64,000 bases of DNA from Aralia elata (GCA_034770075.1 CM068387.1:78617971-78681970); one strand, 5' to 3'. Positions 13,583 to 27,752 are shown, counted from the stretch's first letter. The notes: generated by a model from the letters alone, not told the origin. Numbers and translations are program-made.

Positions 13583-15029
13583 AAGGCTATTATAATAATG
13601 TAAAGATTAATTATTTACCTTAATAGTTTATTGTAAATTGGGTTGAAGAAGTCTATCTATATTGATAATTGATTAGTTGGTGGGCCTCTTAGGGACAGGG
13701 TCCAATGATAATGTTAGATAAAGAGATATCATAAGCTATCAAATCCATCATTTAATTTTGCTCATAGTATTAAAATAACCCCCCATTGAAGTTAGTAGCA
13801 AGAGATTTTAATTAATCAATGAGACCCATTACATTACACGTGTAGATTATCAATAAGTCGATTTAATCTTTGTTGAAAATCACAAGTTTTAATCCACTCA
13901 TCACAATTTATAAAAAGTATGTGATATGAAGGGGGTGTTTTAGCTCAATGTTGATGTATGTATACGGTTTTATTGTTATGGTACAAAATTACCCAAGCAA
14001 GTTACAAAATTATTCAATTACCTCTAAAACCTTTTTCCAGATTATCTTAAAAGTGATTGAGGCCCACTCCTGGTTTTATTGTGACTTTTTGAGTACCTGA
14101 TGGTAAGTTCAACTTGTAAAGGTTTACGGTGAAAATTTTAAAATTATTAGTTCAAGTTGTTTTAAATTCAAATCATGGGTACTTACTTGAAAATTTAAGA
14201 TATTATAGTTAAATACTAGTGTTTGATTGAGTGGAGTGATATTAGGGTCAAGTCACGAGTAATTACTCGTGACTTTTTAGGTATTAGAAGAAAACACCTG
14301 TCTTTGATCGGACTGTGGTGAAAAAGAGAAATAGAGAGATGGTTGAGGGTCATTTGTCCTTCGCTTTGAAAAATAAGATTCAAGATACATCTCAAGAAAA
14401 AAATATGTCATAATATTAGACCAATAAGTATAATTACTACCATTTAATCGAAAACTAACTGCGAATCCAGGCCAATACATTTCTTCAAGCCAAGATGGAG
14501 CTGCCCTATTTACTCTGGAATATATATTGCATAGATATGGGCAAGCTTTGAAAAGAAACTCGTATTTTTGCAAACTCAACTAGTAGTATTAAAGATGGAA
14601 CTGAAGTCACTTAAAAAATCTAGGTCTACATCTTTCATACTAGACTTTATAAGAGTGATGTAATACAATTATTTGAGATGGTCACTCCCACAGGGCTTCT
14701 GCATGTTTTATATGCATATGCAGGGCTAGCATTTACATCAGTTGAAAGGGTCCCTTAATAATTTGATACCATACAATAATATGCTGAAATGGTCTATTAA
14801 TAATGAAAAATGATATATATTACGACATTATATGTCAAATTTTTTATCACGAGTTACGTAAATAAATCTAATTAATAATACTTTTACGATGTATTTGATA
14901 CAATAGACCAATTTTATAATCCAATGATCTATCTAATCTTATATACTGATATATGTTGCAATTGTAATTCGGCAGAAAATTTTTCCAATGTATAATAAGA
15001 CTCGTTAATAATTCAAAACCAGTAGAACC

Positions 15030-15079
<50 letters not shown>

Positions 15080-15250
15080 TGGGACAAGGACAGTGATGTA
15101 CAAAATCTGCTACTTGAACTAGAAAAGAGAAAAATGTATAAACAAAACCAGCCAATTATGACTTCCTCATGGAAGACTACCAGTACCAGCCAAATTAAGT
15201 CTTCCTCCTGGCAGTCATAATCTTTAGACTGGACTTTCATCAGATGACTT
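13583..15250. repeat. Segmental duplication, copy 2 (1.7 kb)
   Basis: Direct repeat of 10377-13280 with only one 395-bp unit. A TA microsatellite at 15033-15073 sits where copy 1 has the short TATATATGAATATAATATAATG near 13065-13085, so that tract expanded after the duplication. The peptides encoded in this block are not conserved between copies, arguing against a gene. Confidence 0.9.
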
Positions 15251-15893
15251 AACAGCTCAAGGAAATGGTGTTGTACTTATTTTGTCAACCAACAAGTAAT
15301 TTATTCTTATTGAAACAACATTCAATCAAATGAAAACTAATAGCAAGCTGAGGTAATCAAAAGGAAACAAACAAAAATTGAGGAACATTTATCATGGACA
15401 AGAATGGCCTGTAACAATGAAATTAGCCCAAGGAAATCCTTTTCCATTATTCTTGATGATGCTCAGTCTAATTTTCACCACAACCGAAACTTCTAATTTA
15501 ATATTCTAATTTAATAAGATAATCAAAACACATAAGCTACATTGTTTGGAAAAGGAAAATGGAATGGGAAAGAAAAAAGATAAAAGGACCAAAAAAATAG
15601 GAGCAACTACAAGTCTATAAGGGTACATTTCTACAAGGTGGTGCTATCCACCACAAGTAAAAATACAAATATACTAAACCCTACTTTCTGTTGAATAGCA
15701 CTCCTTTGAAGCAGAGAATCCGCCGTTTAAGTAGGGAAGGAAGAACAGGCCTGGCCTAAAAGTCACCCTCCCATACTTTCTCTAACACACAGGAACTCAA
15801 TAATAGCAAAGGTAATAGCAGTTTGACAAATAGCATGGATTATAAGGATGTAGGTAGTGTTCCAAGTCATAACCAGAATTTGGACCTGTATTC
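15251..15893 (-). other. 3' flank of the pyruvate kinase gene
   Basis: No separate gene seen. The segment nearest the stop codon (about 15600-15893) is less AT-rich and is probably the 3' UTR of the minus-strand pyruvate kinase gene. Confidence 0.5.
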
Positions 15894-18800
15894 TCATGGG
15901 ACATTCATAACTTGAATGGATTGCAACATATCAGAGACAGCAATGACCAAGTCACCTGATTTAATCATTCCCCTGGCCTTGAGCAAGGCAAATGTTTTAT
16001 TGAGGTTACTTTCCATATCATCAGAGAAACTCAAGCGGAAGGGTATTAGACCCCATTGCAGGTTCAGACGTCTGCGTTCAGATGTTGTGGTCGTAAATGC
16101 AAAAATTGGGCAGTCCGGGCGGCAACGTGACAAGAGAGATGCCATATGTCCGTTTTTTGTGTAAACGAAGAGAGCATCCACCCCTAAGTTGTTAGCTGCA
16201 AAATTAGAACCAAAAGTAAGGACATGTATGAGGCCAACACACCACCAGTGCGAAAAACATTAACAGTTTAAGAATACCCTAAGACTCACCACCCCATTAC
16301 AACAGCAGAAGAAAGGAAAAAATAGGGAATAAAGAAAGGAATGGGAGAGAAGAAAATCATAATGAGGAAAGCAAAACAGGACTGAATGTGTGAAAATCTG
16401 GGATATAGTTAGAGGAGAAGTACCTAAGGAGGAGCCTGCCCATGGGCTAGGAGACACTGCTATAAATCCAAGAAATGTAACAAGACATATAATTGAACTA
16501 ATCAACATCGGGAAGAATAACAAATAATCTCCATCTAAGAATCAACCTAAAAGTACAGTTAAACAGTAGTACAAGGATGTGAGAATATCTCTTATGCAAC
16601 ATTTTTTTAAACAGACTATTACAATTGCAATAAATGATGTAATATGAGATGCAAGCAGCAGATTATGATTGATTACCAGCTGACTTAATTTGCCAAAAGA
16701 ATCAAAATATAACATACAGTCCTTTAAGAACATTACTAAATGGTGTTTTATCACAAATTTACGTGTTACACAAAACAATTTTGCCAACATGAAAATTCAT
16801 CAATCCAGACCTACAAAAACATAGGATTCATGTTTAAGAAAAAAACATGTGCATATAGGATATTTCTGTTAAGCAAGAGGTTCAAGTACAGCCGTAGATG
16901 CATTTAGTGCTATGATTTTCAGAAACATTCTTGGTGAGAACGGAATATGTGCTTCACACTTAATATTAGCAAGGAACATAACTTCTGGGTGCATATTGTA
17001 TTAACTATACATAAAAGCAAATAAATAAATAAAAAACCCACGAGAAATGTGTAGTGAAGTTTTTCTTACCCATCTTGGCAGCAGAGTTGCAGATCTCTTC
17101 TGAAATACTGTCCGAGTACGAAGATGCTATATCTGGGAGCTCCATAGCTTCATGTCTTTTCTCTTCCCTCCACCACCTCTCAATTCTCAGACTTACACTT
17201 CTCAAAACAGTCAGTGCTTTGTCAGGAAACTGGCCCATGGCTGACTCACCAGAGAGCATTAAAGCATCGGCCCTTTGCCTTACTGCTTCAGAAACATCAG
17301 CCACTTCAGCTCTTGTGGGTGTAGGGTATTCAATCATGGACTCAAGCAGCTGAGAAGCAACAATAACAGGCTTATTTAACTGCCTGCACACTTGAACAAT
17401 CTTTTGCTGAGCCGATGGAACCTGCTCCAATGGGATTTGTGCACCCAGATCTCCCCTTGCTACCATAGCTCCATCTGATGCTAGGATGATCTCCTCCAAG
17501 TTCTTCAAGGAGTCAATACTCTCTATCTTTGCAATTACGGAAATATCACTGCATCATCAGAATAAAACACATATTTATTCCAATCCACCAAAGAATAACT
17601 ACTTATCTGGAATTATAGATGTAAATGGTAGTTGCAGTTCCTAAAAAGAATTACAAACTATAATTTGTACATTACATTGGGGAAAAGGGGAACAGCCTCG
17701 TGGATGTATAAAATACAAAGGCGCTGATAACAACATGATACATACAACGATGTGGAGAATTGTTCCAATATAACATATGACCTCTAAAAAAAAGAGAGGC
17801 AAGAGTTTAAAGTCGCTGTTCTATTGCATGGTTTCAGAATCATGGAAAACAACATACGAACAGATTTGATGTCAAAAAGAAAATCAACTTCCATTATTTG
17901 TAAATTTAGTTGTTTACTGGTTCTTGACTGAACGTTTGTCGTGAAAGATGCGCTCTTCAAACTATTAAAATTGTTCAATCTGGACATACATGGTATATTG
18001 GTATGTGGTTGGCCATTATAAATTCTCTTCAGCTGACAAATCTGCTACACAAAATTAGTCTGAGGCTTTGAGATATGACTCATTCATGCCAACAACTAGC
18101 AAAACCATATTTTATACACACACACACATATACAACAAAGAAGCTTTTAGAAGATGATAACTGATGAAAGAGATCATTTAAGTTGATTGTTTCACCTTGG
18201 GAGGGGAGTTGAAGACAGAATTTCCTTACAGATAGTTAGGGACTATGGAATATAGCACAGCCAGAATATATTACATGCAATGCGGCAATTATTATCCAAA
18301 ACTGTACTAACGCCCTAAAATGTTTATACCATTTGAAGTAGAGTATAACACAAAGAAAAACAAGGATATAATAGATGCAGCATAGATTATATGTTAGTCG
18401 TGACCGCTTCTACTTTTAAGGAAAATAGAGATGGCAGATCTCCAGCGGGTAAAAACACCCACACGATTTTCCAATCATGTACTCTTGATCCAAATCTCAA
18501 ATACTGGGGTATATAAGACTTGGACACCTATAGATTTTAAGGAAATTAGAGTAAGGAAACAACAAGGTGGTATACAAAATATACCCTGTACCTTCAATAA
18601 ATTTAAGCTGTTCTTCACTTGAGAAACTATGACAAAACCTCTACTGCAATAAGTTTGAACATAGCAAGGAAGTCTAAGATATCATGTGGTTCAACTTATT
18701 GGAAAATTAATAGTTGACATCCCCCTCCTTACTTAAACACAAATAGATAAAGTGAATAAAATTTTTAAAAAACAAAAGAGATATATAACAAAATCCGAGA

Positions 18801-21588
18801 CCAACATGGATGATAGGAGAGGGAAGAGTTCAAAAATAATAATAAAGAATTAAAGAGTATGAACATGGAAATACAATCAAACCTGTCACGAGCCCGTGCT
18901 TTAATATAGCTTTTAAGATGATTAATCACTTCAGCAGACTTCACAAATGATATTGCAATAAAATCAACACCCTCTGCAATCCCAAAATCAATGTCCAACC
19001 AATCCTGAAGAGAGCAAAATAACTTGAGTGAGAAAAATATTAATGTGCTATGCTAAACCAAGTAAAAATAAGCCATAACCACCATGCCTTCTACGTTGCT
19101 ACGTGGCTCATCCTTTTGCCACGTGGCAAGAAGGCTGCACAACAATGAGGGGTAAAATGTCCTGGTTTTACCGCCCCCCCCCCCCCCCGACTATGGTGAT
19201 TTTGAATTGCCTATAGCACTCTGAAGTTAGAGCAAAGAGGCACAGACTCAAGATACTCCGATGCCTTTAACATGCACCTTCAGGATCTAAGGCTCAAGTC
19301 ATTCTCTTTTAAGTTTTGAGTAATCTTAGGGTGGTCCAAACAGAGAGAAAGGCTTGGGGGGTGAATGGCCAGATACACTTGCTTTCCTGCTCCTACTTTG
19401 TCCTTCCAATATAAGAATATCCCGTAGCATTTTTTAAATAATTATACTTGTCTGTTGCCAATGCATGACTAAATCATATTTGCAGGCAGTTAACTGGGAA
19501 AAGTTCGCTTGTTTCATAGTACTATCTTATATCTTCACTAAAGATAACATTTTAGAGAAAAGAATCATAATTTTTCTTCTTAATACATATCGACTTGGAC
19601 ATTGTGCCGAAGTATCACTTTAAGGTTTGTAACTTGAACTAAGGAAACTACGAAGGAAGAATGAGAAGAACTAACCTTTGAGGAAATAGTAGGGAGCATG
19701 GCATTACGTTCCCGTACCAAGCTTCCATCTCGCCAAAATGTCAGATTAGCTCGAGGTAGCAGAAGCCCGGGATCAGTACATCGGCACTTGACATCTGGAC
19801 CAATCTTCTCAATCACCTCAAACCTCACCATTCCGCCATCAACTAGGAGTTCATCCCCAACTTTCACATCTATCAATAATAGTTTAGTTGAAAATTTAGT
19901 GAGATCATACATGTATACAAACATGCTACAGGACATACAAGAAGAGGTAACTTTAAAAAAGCAGTAATTAAACCTTCGGCAAAGCCTTCATAGTTTACAG
20001 TAATGGTGCGTTCTGGGCGAGGGGAATCAAAAGCACGAACGCTAAAAGTCCATATCTCGCCATCCTGCATAAGAAATGATCATCAGAAGCTTCATGACTG
20101 TAAACTGGGAATTGCAATAATCAGAAAGTTACAAGTTTCTTAGTGAAATTTATATTAATTTCACTTCAGGGCATAAAGATATCTCTAAGAACTTTTTAAA
20201 TATAGTTTGTGTGAGCAAGATAGAAGTTAGGACCATCCCTCTTCAAGAGAATAAACATTCACTACAATTATATCATTACCATCAACCCATCATTTGTCAT
20301 GTTCAACAAATCTATAATTAATGGTCAAGACATTTGCAAATGAGAAGTTGTGACAATAATGACCTTGGGATTAGCAATTACTAAGAAAGTAAAAAGTTAT
20401 TTTTAGTATAAGAGAGAAGATGTGTGTCCGTAGTTATCTCTCTTCAATTATCCTGATAATAAAGTAAACTTTAACGAGATTGATGCTATAAATTGCATAT
20501 AGAGTTCAAAGATCAATTGGACAGCAACTCAAAGTTTTTATCTTTTTGCAAAATTAAGGTAAAATGGTACTACCAATATAAGTTAACGACTAAGGTGACA
20601 ATTTCTGGGAAATACAGAAAAGGAAAGGGCACAAATAATTTGGAACGGAGGTGGTTGACAAACATACCCAAACTTAGAGAAAAAAAAATGTAACTATATT
20701 AACAATGTTACCATGTGAAACACATGGAGAGACATTTGCAGTCCATTTGGCTCCATTATACGAAAGGAAATCAAAAAAGGCACATTTTTTGAACAATAGA
20801 GACCCTTCCCTTCCCTTCCCTTCCCTTCCCTTCCCTTCCCTTATCAAGTAACAGAAATGTTGAATAAACTTTGTAGCCAAACCCAACAACAAAACCTTTG
20901 AAACCAAACTTTCTTATATTCTAAATTTCTTAAAAAACATATCCAATTCAATAAACACAACAAACCAACGATTCGATTCAAATTAATTTACCGAAAACTA
21001 AATCAATGAGCTGAATTAAGTAAATTATACCTCAGCTTTAGCAGATGGAGCGCCACCAAGATCTCCCATGTGAATTTCACTCCCTTCAGTATCCATCATA
21101 ATAGCAACTGCATATCCTTTCTCCTCATTCAACCTCCTCACCATCTCAATCACCCTCTTATGCCAGTCCCGCGTGCCGTGACACATATTAATCCTCGCCA
21201 CATTCATTCCCCCCACCGCCAACGCCTGCAGCTGCTCGAAGCCGCACGTGGCGGGGCCGATCGTGCACACCAGCTTCGTCCGGCGAGTGCTCCGGAACCC
21301 ATTTTCCTTTAACTCTGCTTCCGTCACGGCATCCACCTCAATCGAGCTGGAATCCACTGTAGCCGAAATCAGGCCGTTGCCCTGGCCGGCATCGGAGAGG
21401 ATTACCGGGGACGGCGGCGAAGAGTCGAGATCTGACGACAGGGCTTTGATGGGTCTTCTGATTGAGGTTTTTGGTACCGGAAACCGGCGAGTAAAGGTTA
21501 AAATGGAGGTTTTTGAAGTGGGGTTGTTTGAAATGGTGGAATTTTGGGAAGGGGATGAAGAAATGAAGAAATTTAGCGACTGCGACAT
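15894..21588 (-). CDS. PKP1: Plastidial pyruvate kinase, alpha subunit type (PKp1)
   Basis: Converts phosphoenolpyruvate and ADP to pyruvate and ATP in the plastid stroma. In seeds this family supplies pyruvate for fatty-acid synthesis in complex with a beta subunit. Six exons: 21588-21031, 20064-19974, 19869-19676, 19004-18883, 17548-17070 and 16195-15894. All have GT-AG borders and the phases agree, giving 581 aa. The Ser/Thr/Pro-rich first 50 residues look like a transit peptide. The body starts at SSIEVDAVTEAELKENGF and shows TKLVCTIGPATCG, NVARINMCHG, the B-domain DELLVDGGMVRFEV, the catalytic-Lys segment VIAKIES (about residue 329) and MVARGDLGAQIP (about 352). It ends IQVMNVP. Start: an upstream in-frame ATG exists at 21636, but MSQSLNF at 21588 matches the usual N-terminus of this type. 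Introns 1, 3 and 4 are large (0.7-1.3 kb). Confidence 0.96.
19174..19188. repeat. Poly-C run inside pyruvate kinase intron 3
   Basis: Fifteen consecutive cytosines following TTTTACCG. It lies in the intron between exons 3 and 4, so it does not affect the protein. Confidence 0.9.
20813..20842. repeat. CCCTT pentanucleotide repeat in pyruvate kinase intron 1
   Basis: Six perfect copies of CCCTT (AAGGG on the gene strand), in the intron between exons 1 and 2. Confidence 0.95.
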
Positions 21589-21677
21589 GGTTTTGGGACA
21601 GAGGTTGCAATTCGCTGATTTCAGAAAATTGGGCAATTATATGAATATATGATGCTATGAAATTGTGAATGTGAGTG

Positions 21678-21686
21678 TTTATATAT
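21678..21686 (-). promoter_or_regulatory. TATA box of the pyruvate kinase gene
   Basis: ATATATAAA on the minus strand, 90 bp upstream of the chosen ATG at 21588. The upstream in-frame ATG (21636) would leave a leader of only about 15 bp, which further favours 21588. A GA-repeat follows at 21706-21732. Confidence 0.6.
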
Positions 21687-21705
21687 GGAGTATAATAAGT
21701 ATACT

Positions 21706-21732
21706 AGAGAGAGAGAGAGAGAGAGAGAGAGT
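21706..21732. repeat. GA dinucleotide repeat in the pyruvate kinase promoter
   Basis: About 13 GA units just upstream of the TATA box. GA repeats near plant promoters can be bound by BBR/BPC GAGA-binding proteins; any such role here is inference. Confidence 0.85.
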
Positions 21733-23100
21733 GGAGGCGGAGTTAGCAAAGCTTGGAGTGAGTGTTAGTTGGAGCTTCGAAATTGTCGTCACAATGTGAG
21801 GTGGAAGGAGCGGAGATCAGGTGTTGCGGAGTACAGTGAGATTAAGCTGCTATTATTAATTAATATGTGTGTAGTACTAGTATTATTTGATGAGTCTTCA
21901 AATCATGGATTACAAGCATCATTAACACTTAATTTTGGCATTAAACTCTTACAAATATATAAAGAATTTTTGTTATTTTAAAATGAAGAGTTAATATTTT
22001 TACAACCATTTTTGAAATCTTCATAAATTTCACACATAAATAATAAAATGAATGTATGGGTATGAAGTTTACATTTATATATATAATACATATTTATTGA
22101 TATAAATATTATTTTTAACGAAAATTATAACGGTACCATTATTTATGATAATTTTTATTATATTTTTTAATATATAATATTTATATCATTAAATGTATAT
22201 TAAAAGAAATTGGTCAAAAAAATTTCAAAAGATCCTAATATGTTACTTTTTATTAGAAAACATTATTAAAAATTTTCAATCAAAATTTACTAAATCAGAA
22301 TATATACTCATCGTAAATTTATTAAAATAATAAGGATTGCTAAAATATTGCAAAAACATTGTTTAATATTTGATCTGATAATATCATTTTTAGTTTGATG
22401 ATATCAACAATCTTAAAAAATTATTAATTATTATCTTTATATATTCATATAGATAAATAATATTCTCTACATTTTAAAATTAAAGATACAGTTTGATTTT
22501 TGAGATTAAACAATAGAATAATAAACTTTAAACTTATGTGAATATATTAAATTTTAATTGATACAATTATTATAATTGTATAGTATATAACAAAAATAAT
22601 TAATTATAAAATTTATTTTATTTTAAATTTTTATAAATAATTTTAAAATTTAATATTATTATTTAATTTAAAAAATTAAATTATATCCGGACTCCCTCTG
22701 TCCTAAATTAATTGCTCAGTTTTGACTTTTTTAAGTCAAATCGACTATTTTTAGAATTAATAATTAAATATATATAAATATATTTATAAAATTATAAAAA
22801 TTGGGATTAGTAATAAATTTTATATACTTTCTTTTGGTTATAATCTCTTCACTTATATTTTAATAAAAATATTAAAAAAAAATTAATTTTAAAAATAATT
22901 AATTTAATTTTAAAATATTAAAATTGAATAATTAATTTGGGACGAGTGCCGACAACCGGTGCAAATAAAAGCTTTCTATTACATTTAGATACTCCTGGTT
23001 ACTTTTTGCATTAGCCGTGATTGGTCAATGCGTTCCACGTCACGTTCCATCGTGGCGCAGACAGCAGAAAACTTTTCTTTACCATCTTCCTTCCTTCCTC
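21733..23100. other. Divergent intergenic region between PKp1 and the ARL gene
   Basis: Head-to-head promoters of two genes lie at its edges. The centre is very AT-rich and contains one Stowaway-like MITE (22692-22947). No gene supported. Confidence 0.6.
22692..22947. mobile_element. Stowaway-like MITE
   Basis: The left terminus is CTCCCTCTGTCCTAAATTAA. The right terminus read on the other strand is CACTCGTCCCAAATTAATTA. The inverted pair of about 22 bp and the CTCCCTC-GTCC signature are typical of plant Stowaway-type elements. Length 256 bp, AT-rich, non-coding. Confidence 0.6.
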
Positions 23101-23418
23101 CGAATATCTTTCTCCTTAAAAACTAAAAATACCCCCTTCTCTCTTGTTCATTCACAAAGATTTCTGTCAAAAAATTTTAGGGTTTCGGAAATCACCATCC
23201 CAACCACCAGAATTAATTTCCCATCAACAGCGACGCGATCGGAATTTTCTCTTGTGAATTGACAATCCTTGTTGTCGATTCAATTTAAAGTAATTTCTCG
23301 TAGATCTTGCATCATATGTTGTTTATATTTGTGTCTGTATCATTTCCGTTATAAATTTGTTGATTGAAGATATTGATGTATTTTTTTTAAATTTATTTTT
23401 GGTGAATTTAGGTAGAAG

Positions 23419-26400
23419 ATGGGGGCATTCATGTCACGATTTTGGTTCATGATGTTCCCGGCAAAGGAGTATAAGATTGTTGTGGTTGGTCTGGATAATG
23501 CTGGTAAGACCACCACGCTTTACAAATTGCATTTGGGAGAAGTCGTTACTACTCATCCTACTGTTGGCAGCAATGTTGAGGAGCTTGTTTACAAGAATAT
23601 TCGGTTTGAGGTGAGGCTGAATAGAACTTTGAATTCCACTTGATTAACATTTCTGGGTGATTATGGTTCTTAATTATGTTGCCAACAAGAAATGATATTG
23701 GATTTTAGTTTACGGTTTTGGTTTGTTTAGATTAGTTGATGTTGGAAAATTTATTTTGGTTTACAGTAGTGCATACCCTTTGGGAAAATATTGAGTAAAA
23801 AAAGTAGGGAATTTGAATTTCTGTTATTCCTCTGATTTGTAGTTGTTTTTTTGCCTTCTAAAATGTGTACTTCTGTAGAACTAAAAATGTGTCCTATGAA
23901 CTTGGTTATGCCTTTAACTGTTAAACATATACTTATTGAAGGTTATACTCATCTCTGTGTGTTTTCTACTTAAATTTAGATGCTGTGAGGGTAATACTAG
24001 GAATCTTGTTGAGGTTTGGATTGGATGGGTGTTCATGGTTTGTTGTTTAGTTTACTTAAGTGGTAGATAAGGCTAAGAAAATGTCTTTCTACTGAAGAAA
24101 ATACTCTTCTATCTACGTACCTTGTGCCTGATTTAGGTGGCAGATAGAGTTGTATTAGCTATTAAGTTGTATCAAACACATAAATTCCAACATGAAAACT
24201 TGGACACCTGCAGAGCTTGTAGGTAGGATGATTAATAACATTATATCCATGGCAATAAAGAAAGATGCATTCTAATATTCTACTACTAATATGTTATCCC
24301 TGTGGATGATTAGGCTGATGAGCTCTGTGGTGTCAATATTATTAGGTTTTGTTTACACTTGGTGTATTCAAAGAATCAAAGTTGAAGCTTGGTTGTTGTA
24401 TTGCGATCTGATATTTTGAATTTCCGATTAGTTGACACATCAAATTGTATACCACCTAGTTTCTCTTTCTTTCTTTTCTTTTTTAATGGAATTTATTTAT
24501 TTTAGATAGAAGTTGTGGTCGTACATCAGAGTAAATGTAGAAGAAAATCTGCACTATTGACTTTTTATGGATAATCAATTAATTTCTACTCTACTTGGAA
24601 GTTGTTACAAGCTATAACTTTACTTTTTTTAGCACTGATAGTTTCTTAAAAAAAATTACCACCTATTAGATTGAAATCTTTTATTTCACAGACATACTAG
24701 TTCTGGTTATATCGTCGGAAGGTCCAACAGAAAAAATATACATGCTTAGTTATCACCGTAGATTATGTCAAATAGAAATGGAATACTATTCCCTTCTATC
24801 ATAGTGATCTGAGGTAAAATACAGAGTTCAGAAACTGTCAAAAAGGTGCCATGTTCATATTGGACATGTATAAGACACCGATATTTCACAGGCGGTCTTA
24901 GATATGTGTCGATGTGCTATTTTTGACGTGTTCAATACTTCTTGAGTATTCATAAATGTGAGAAACAAACTTTGGATGTTGGATTTGACCTTTTTAGTAT
25001 GTGAAGAAGTATGGTGTCAGAAAGGAAGACAAGTATATTTATGATGGCTAGAGCATATCATTTCCAAGGTTAGACAATTGGCGACGAGATTGTATATGAA
25101 CTCCTGACATCCAATTTATAGTGGCTTCAACTTATGATTGGGCCAAAGCACCAAATCGGGCTACAAATGAGTTGAATGTCTTTTGTATAGATGACTCAAC
25201 GTGTATAGTCTTAACTCTTAAGCAAAGGATAGAGAGAAGATAATTCTTTGGAAGTTGGAACAATATAAGAAGCTTGGGTTTGCTTGGTATCTGTGGAAAG
25301 CTTGGTTCTCATTATTTTTGTTGGATTTTGGACTGGACAAGGATAATCATTTCAATGTCTCTGGTTCCAGTCGTCATACTTGGGGCAAAGCTAACCTACT
25401 CAATTAAATAAAATAAAATGAAATAAATAGATCTTTTGGCGCTGTGGGTGCTGCTGTTCTGGTCTTTATGGACAAGAGAATGCTCGGATCTCTTATTATA
25501 TTGTTATTTTCCGTTGTTTATTGTAGATAGAGAGAGTATCATTACTTGCTTCATTTTGACTGCTGCTTTTGGTGCTTTCCTAGAGGTGACTATTTCTAAT
25601 TTTCCTAGGAATTGGAGGTCAGTCCTTTATTTTGGCATATCCTCTACCTACGCTGAGGAAATCAACATTGGATGTGGAATATGAGAAACGTTCTAGAAAT
25701 TAATTTGTCTTGGATAATTCCAATATTGTGATGATCGTGCCAAATTAGTTGTGTCTCATATCTGACAGTATGCAAATGATAAAAATTGTGTACTAGAACT
25801 TGGATTCCGGTAATTCACTTGTGGTCATGGAACTAAAAGATAACTGTTGTAGGATGCTGCTGAGCAAGTTTGGTGTTTCTGGTGGGCGAATAATATATAG
25901 ATCATAGATTGGTAAACTTTTAGTATTCGAGGTCATAATCCAATAAATGTACTGAATGTAGGTGGTATTTTCTAGAATGAGGAGATGTTGCACAGCATAA
26001 AAAGAACTGTTCTTGTGATCTGTTGTCAATTTTTGCAGTAGTGCAAAATATTGAATGCATATATGAGGAAAATTCTCTTAAAGGAACTTTCGGTTCTCTA
26101 GCTAACAGAAATAGAGAGGAAATTCAGTTTTACATGATGATAGTTGATCACATGGCAATATTGTCACCGTGAGATCTGATTTTCTGGGAGTTATTGGCGT
26201 TTGATGGTCTGATTTGCTTGTATGTATGGATATTTTCTTCTTACAGCAGAGTGCTTGGGTAGTACATATAATCTTGCATCTATCTTTCAGATAAGTTCTA
26301 TTAGTGAAGCTATGGTCATGAGGAACGAAGGGGTGTTATCCAAAAATCAAGTGGGTTTTGGGAGTCGGAATTTTCAAAACATCTGCCATATAAAATATGT

Positions 26401-27225
26401 AACTTTTATCCCTGCATACTGATCATATATCTACCAGTGGAGATAACATGGTGTTTATGAAAGTATGATTCAACTTGCATTTCTTTCCTCTCTAGTGTGA
26501 TTTTCCTACATTTTTCATCTAGCTGTGCGTCTCTAGTCTTGTAATGGTTTAACGTGTGATTGATTGTACAGGGATTTATCCTTGGAGTTGTTACATTTTA
26601 TATTTCAAACTTACTTTATCCAACTTTCCTCCATTCTCACCCATTGAATTAATTCCTGAGATTGTCTGTGACAGCTTACAGTTACTTCATTTACTATTAT
26701 TGGTCTCATCACCTAGTGGCTTTCTAATTCACTTACCCCTAACACTTTTGTCATTTCAAGTGTCTTGTTAAGATCTATGGGCTCTTTATCTGTAATGCAC
26801 GGGTCTTGTGTGAAGGAGGATTCTTATGGTAACTGATTAAAGTAGTTTGTTTTGGTTGATATCAGGTCTGGGATCTTGGTGGGCAAGATAGACTAAGGAC
26901 ATCATGGGCAACATATTATCGCGGGACTCATGCTGTTATTGCTGTCATAGACAGCACTGATAGAGCCAGGATTTCTATTATGAAGGACGAACTATTCAGG
27001 CTGCTGCCACATGAGGATCTTCAAAGTTCAGTTATACTCGTCTATGCAAACAAACAGGATCTGAAGGATGCCATGACCCCTGCAGAAATAACCGATGCTC
27101 TTTCCCTTCACAGTATCAAGAACCATGACTGGCACATTCAAGCCTGTTCTGCCCTCACTGGAGACGGGCTCTATGATGGCCTAGGGTGGATCGCACAGCG
27201 AGTTAGTGGAAAAGCAACTAGCTAA
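23419..27225 (+). CDS. ADP-ribosylation factor-like GTPase, ARL5/ARLB1 type
   Basis: Ras-superfamily GTP switch of the ARF/ARL group. ARL5-type proteins act on Golgi and trans-Golgi membranes. Two coding exons, 23419-23610 and 26866-27225, are joined by a 3.26-kb GT-AG intron in phase 0 and give 183 aa. Visible features: Gly2 for N-myristoylation (MGAFMSRFW); P-loop GLDNAGKTT (about 25-33); switch I with the effector Thr in HPTVGSN; WDLGGQD at the start of exon 2; NKQD for guanine specificity; and a CSALTGDG G5 loop. Length is normal for the family and every G motif is intact. The 5' leader probably contains an intron, since TTTAG directly precedes GTAGAAGATG at the start codon. Confidence 0.95.
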
Positions 27226-27588
27226 AACTGAAAATAGTAAAAAGGGAAGACACGTGTTATTCTCTTTTTCATGTTATTGTTGAACATACTGAATTTTCAT
27301 ACTCATTTGTAGCGTTTTATAAGGTGCTGAAAACAGATTTGCCATGATCCATTGTTTGGTTTCAGTTTGCCAAAAATGTATTCTAAAGTTGACTATCATT
27401 TTTCCTATGACAGTATATTCTTTTTGTTGAATGGAAATTGTACAAATTATCAGAAAGATATACTCTCGGTCTAAGAAAAGTTCTACTTTATTTGTATGTA
27501 ACAAAGAAGATGGTACTCACGGATGATGGTGTATTTATACCCACTTAAATGGCAAGTTGTCTTCGAAAAGAGATAAAATGATGATTTT

Positions 27589-27752
27589 ACCCTTTACCTC
27601 CTTTGGTCCAAATCATCGTTTTTTATTTTTTGAGTAAACTATCCATGCGGGAGAGTGGATATATCTAATTTACCCTTTTACCTCCTTTGGTCCAAATCAT
27701 TTTTTTTTTGAATAAACTGGATATGCGGGGGGTGTGGATTTATCTAATTTAC
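27589..27752. repeat. Tandem duplication of about 83 bp
   Basis: Two adjacent copies, 27589-27671 and 27672-27752, share CTCCTTTGGTCCAAATCAT, TAAACT and TATCTAATTTAC. The second has drifted (GCGGGGGGTGTGGAT against GCGGGAGAGTGGAT). Confidence 0.85.

Noticed and set aside
14277..15240. Several open frames of 69-100 codons in the 10-15 kb duplication
   Set aside because: The matching frames in the other copy are broken or differ, and one is driven by the TA microsatellite.
23017..23262. 81-codon frame upstream of the ARL gene
   Set aside because: Lies in the promoter and 5' leader of the ARL gene, with no family match.
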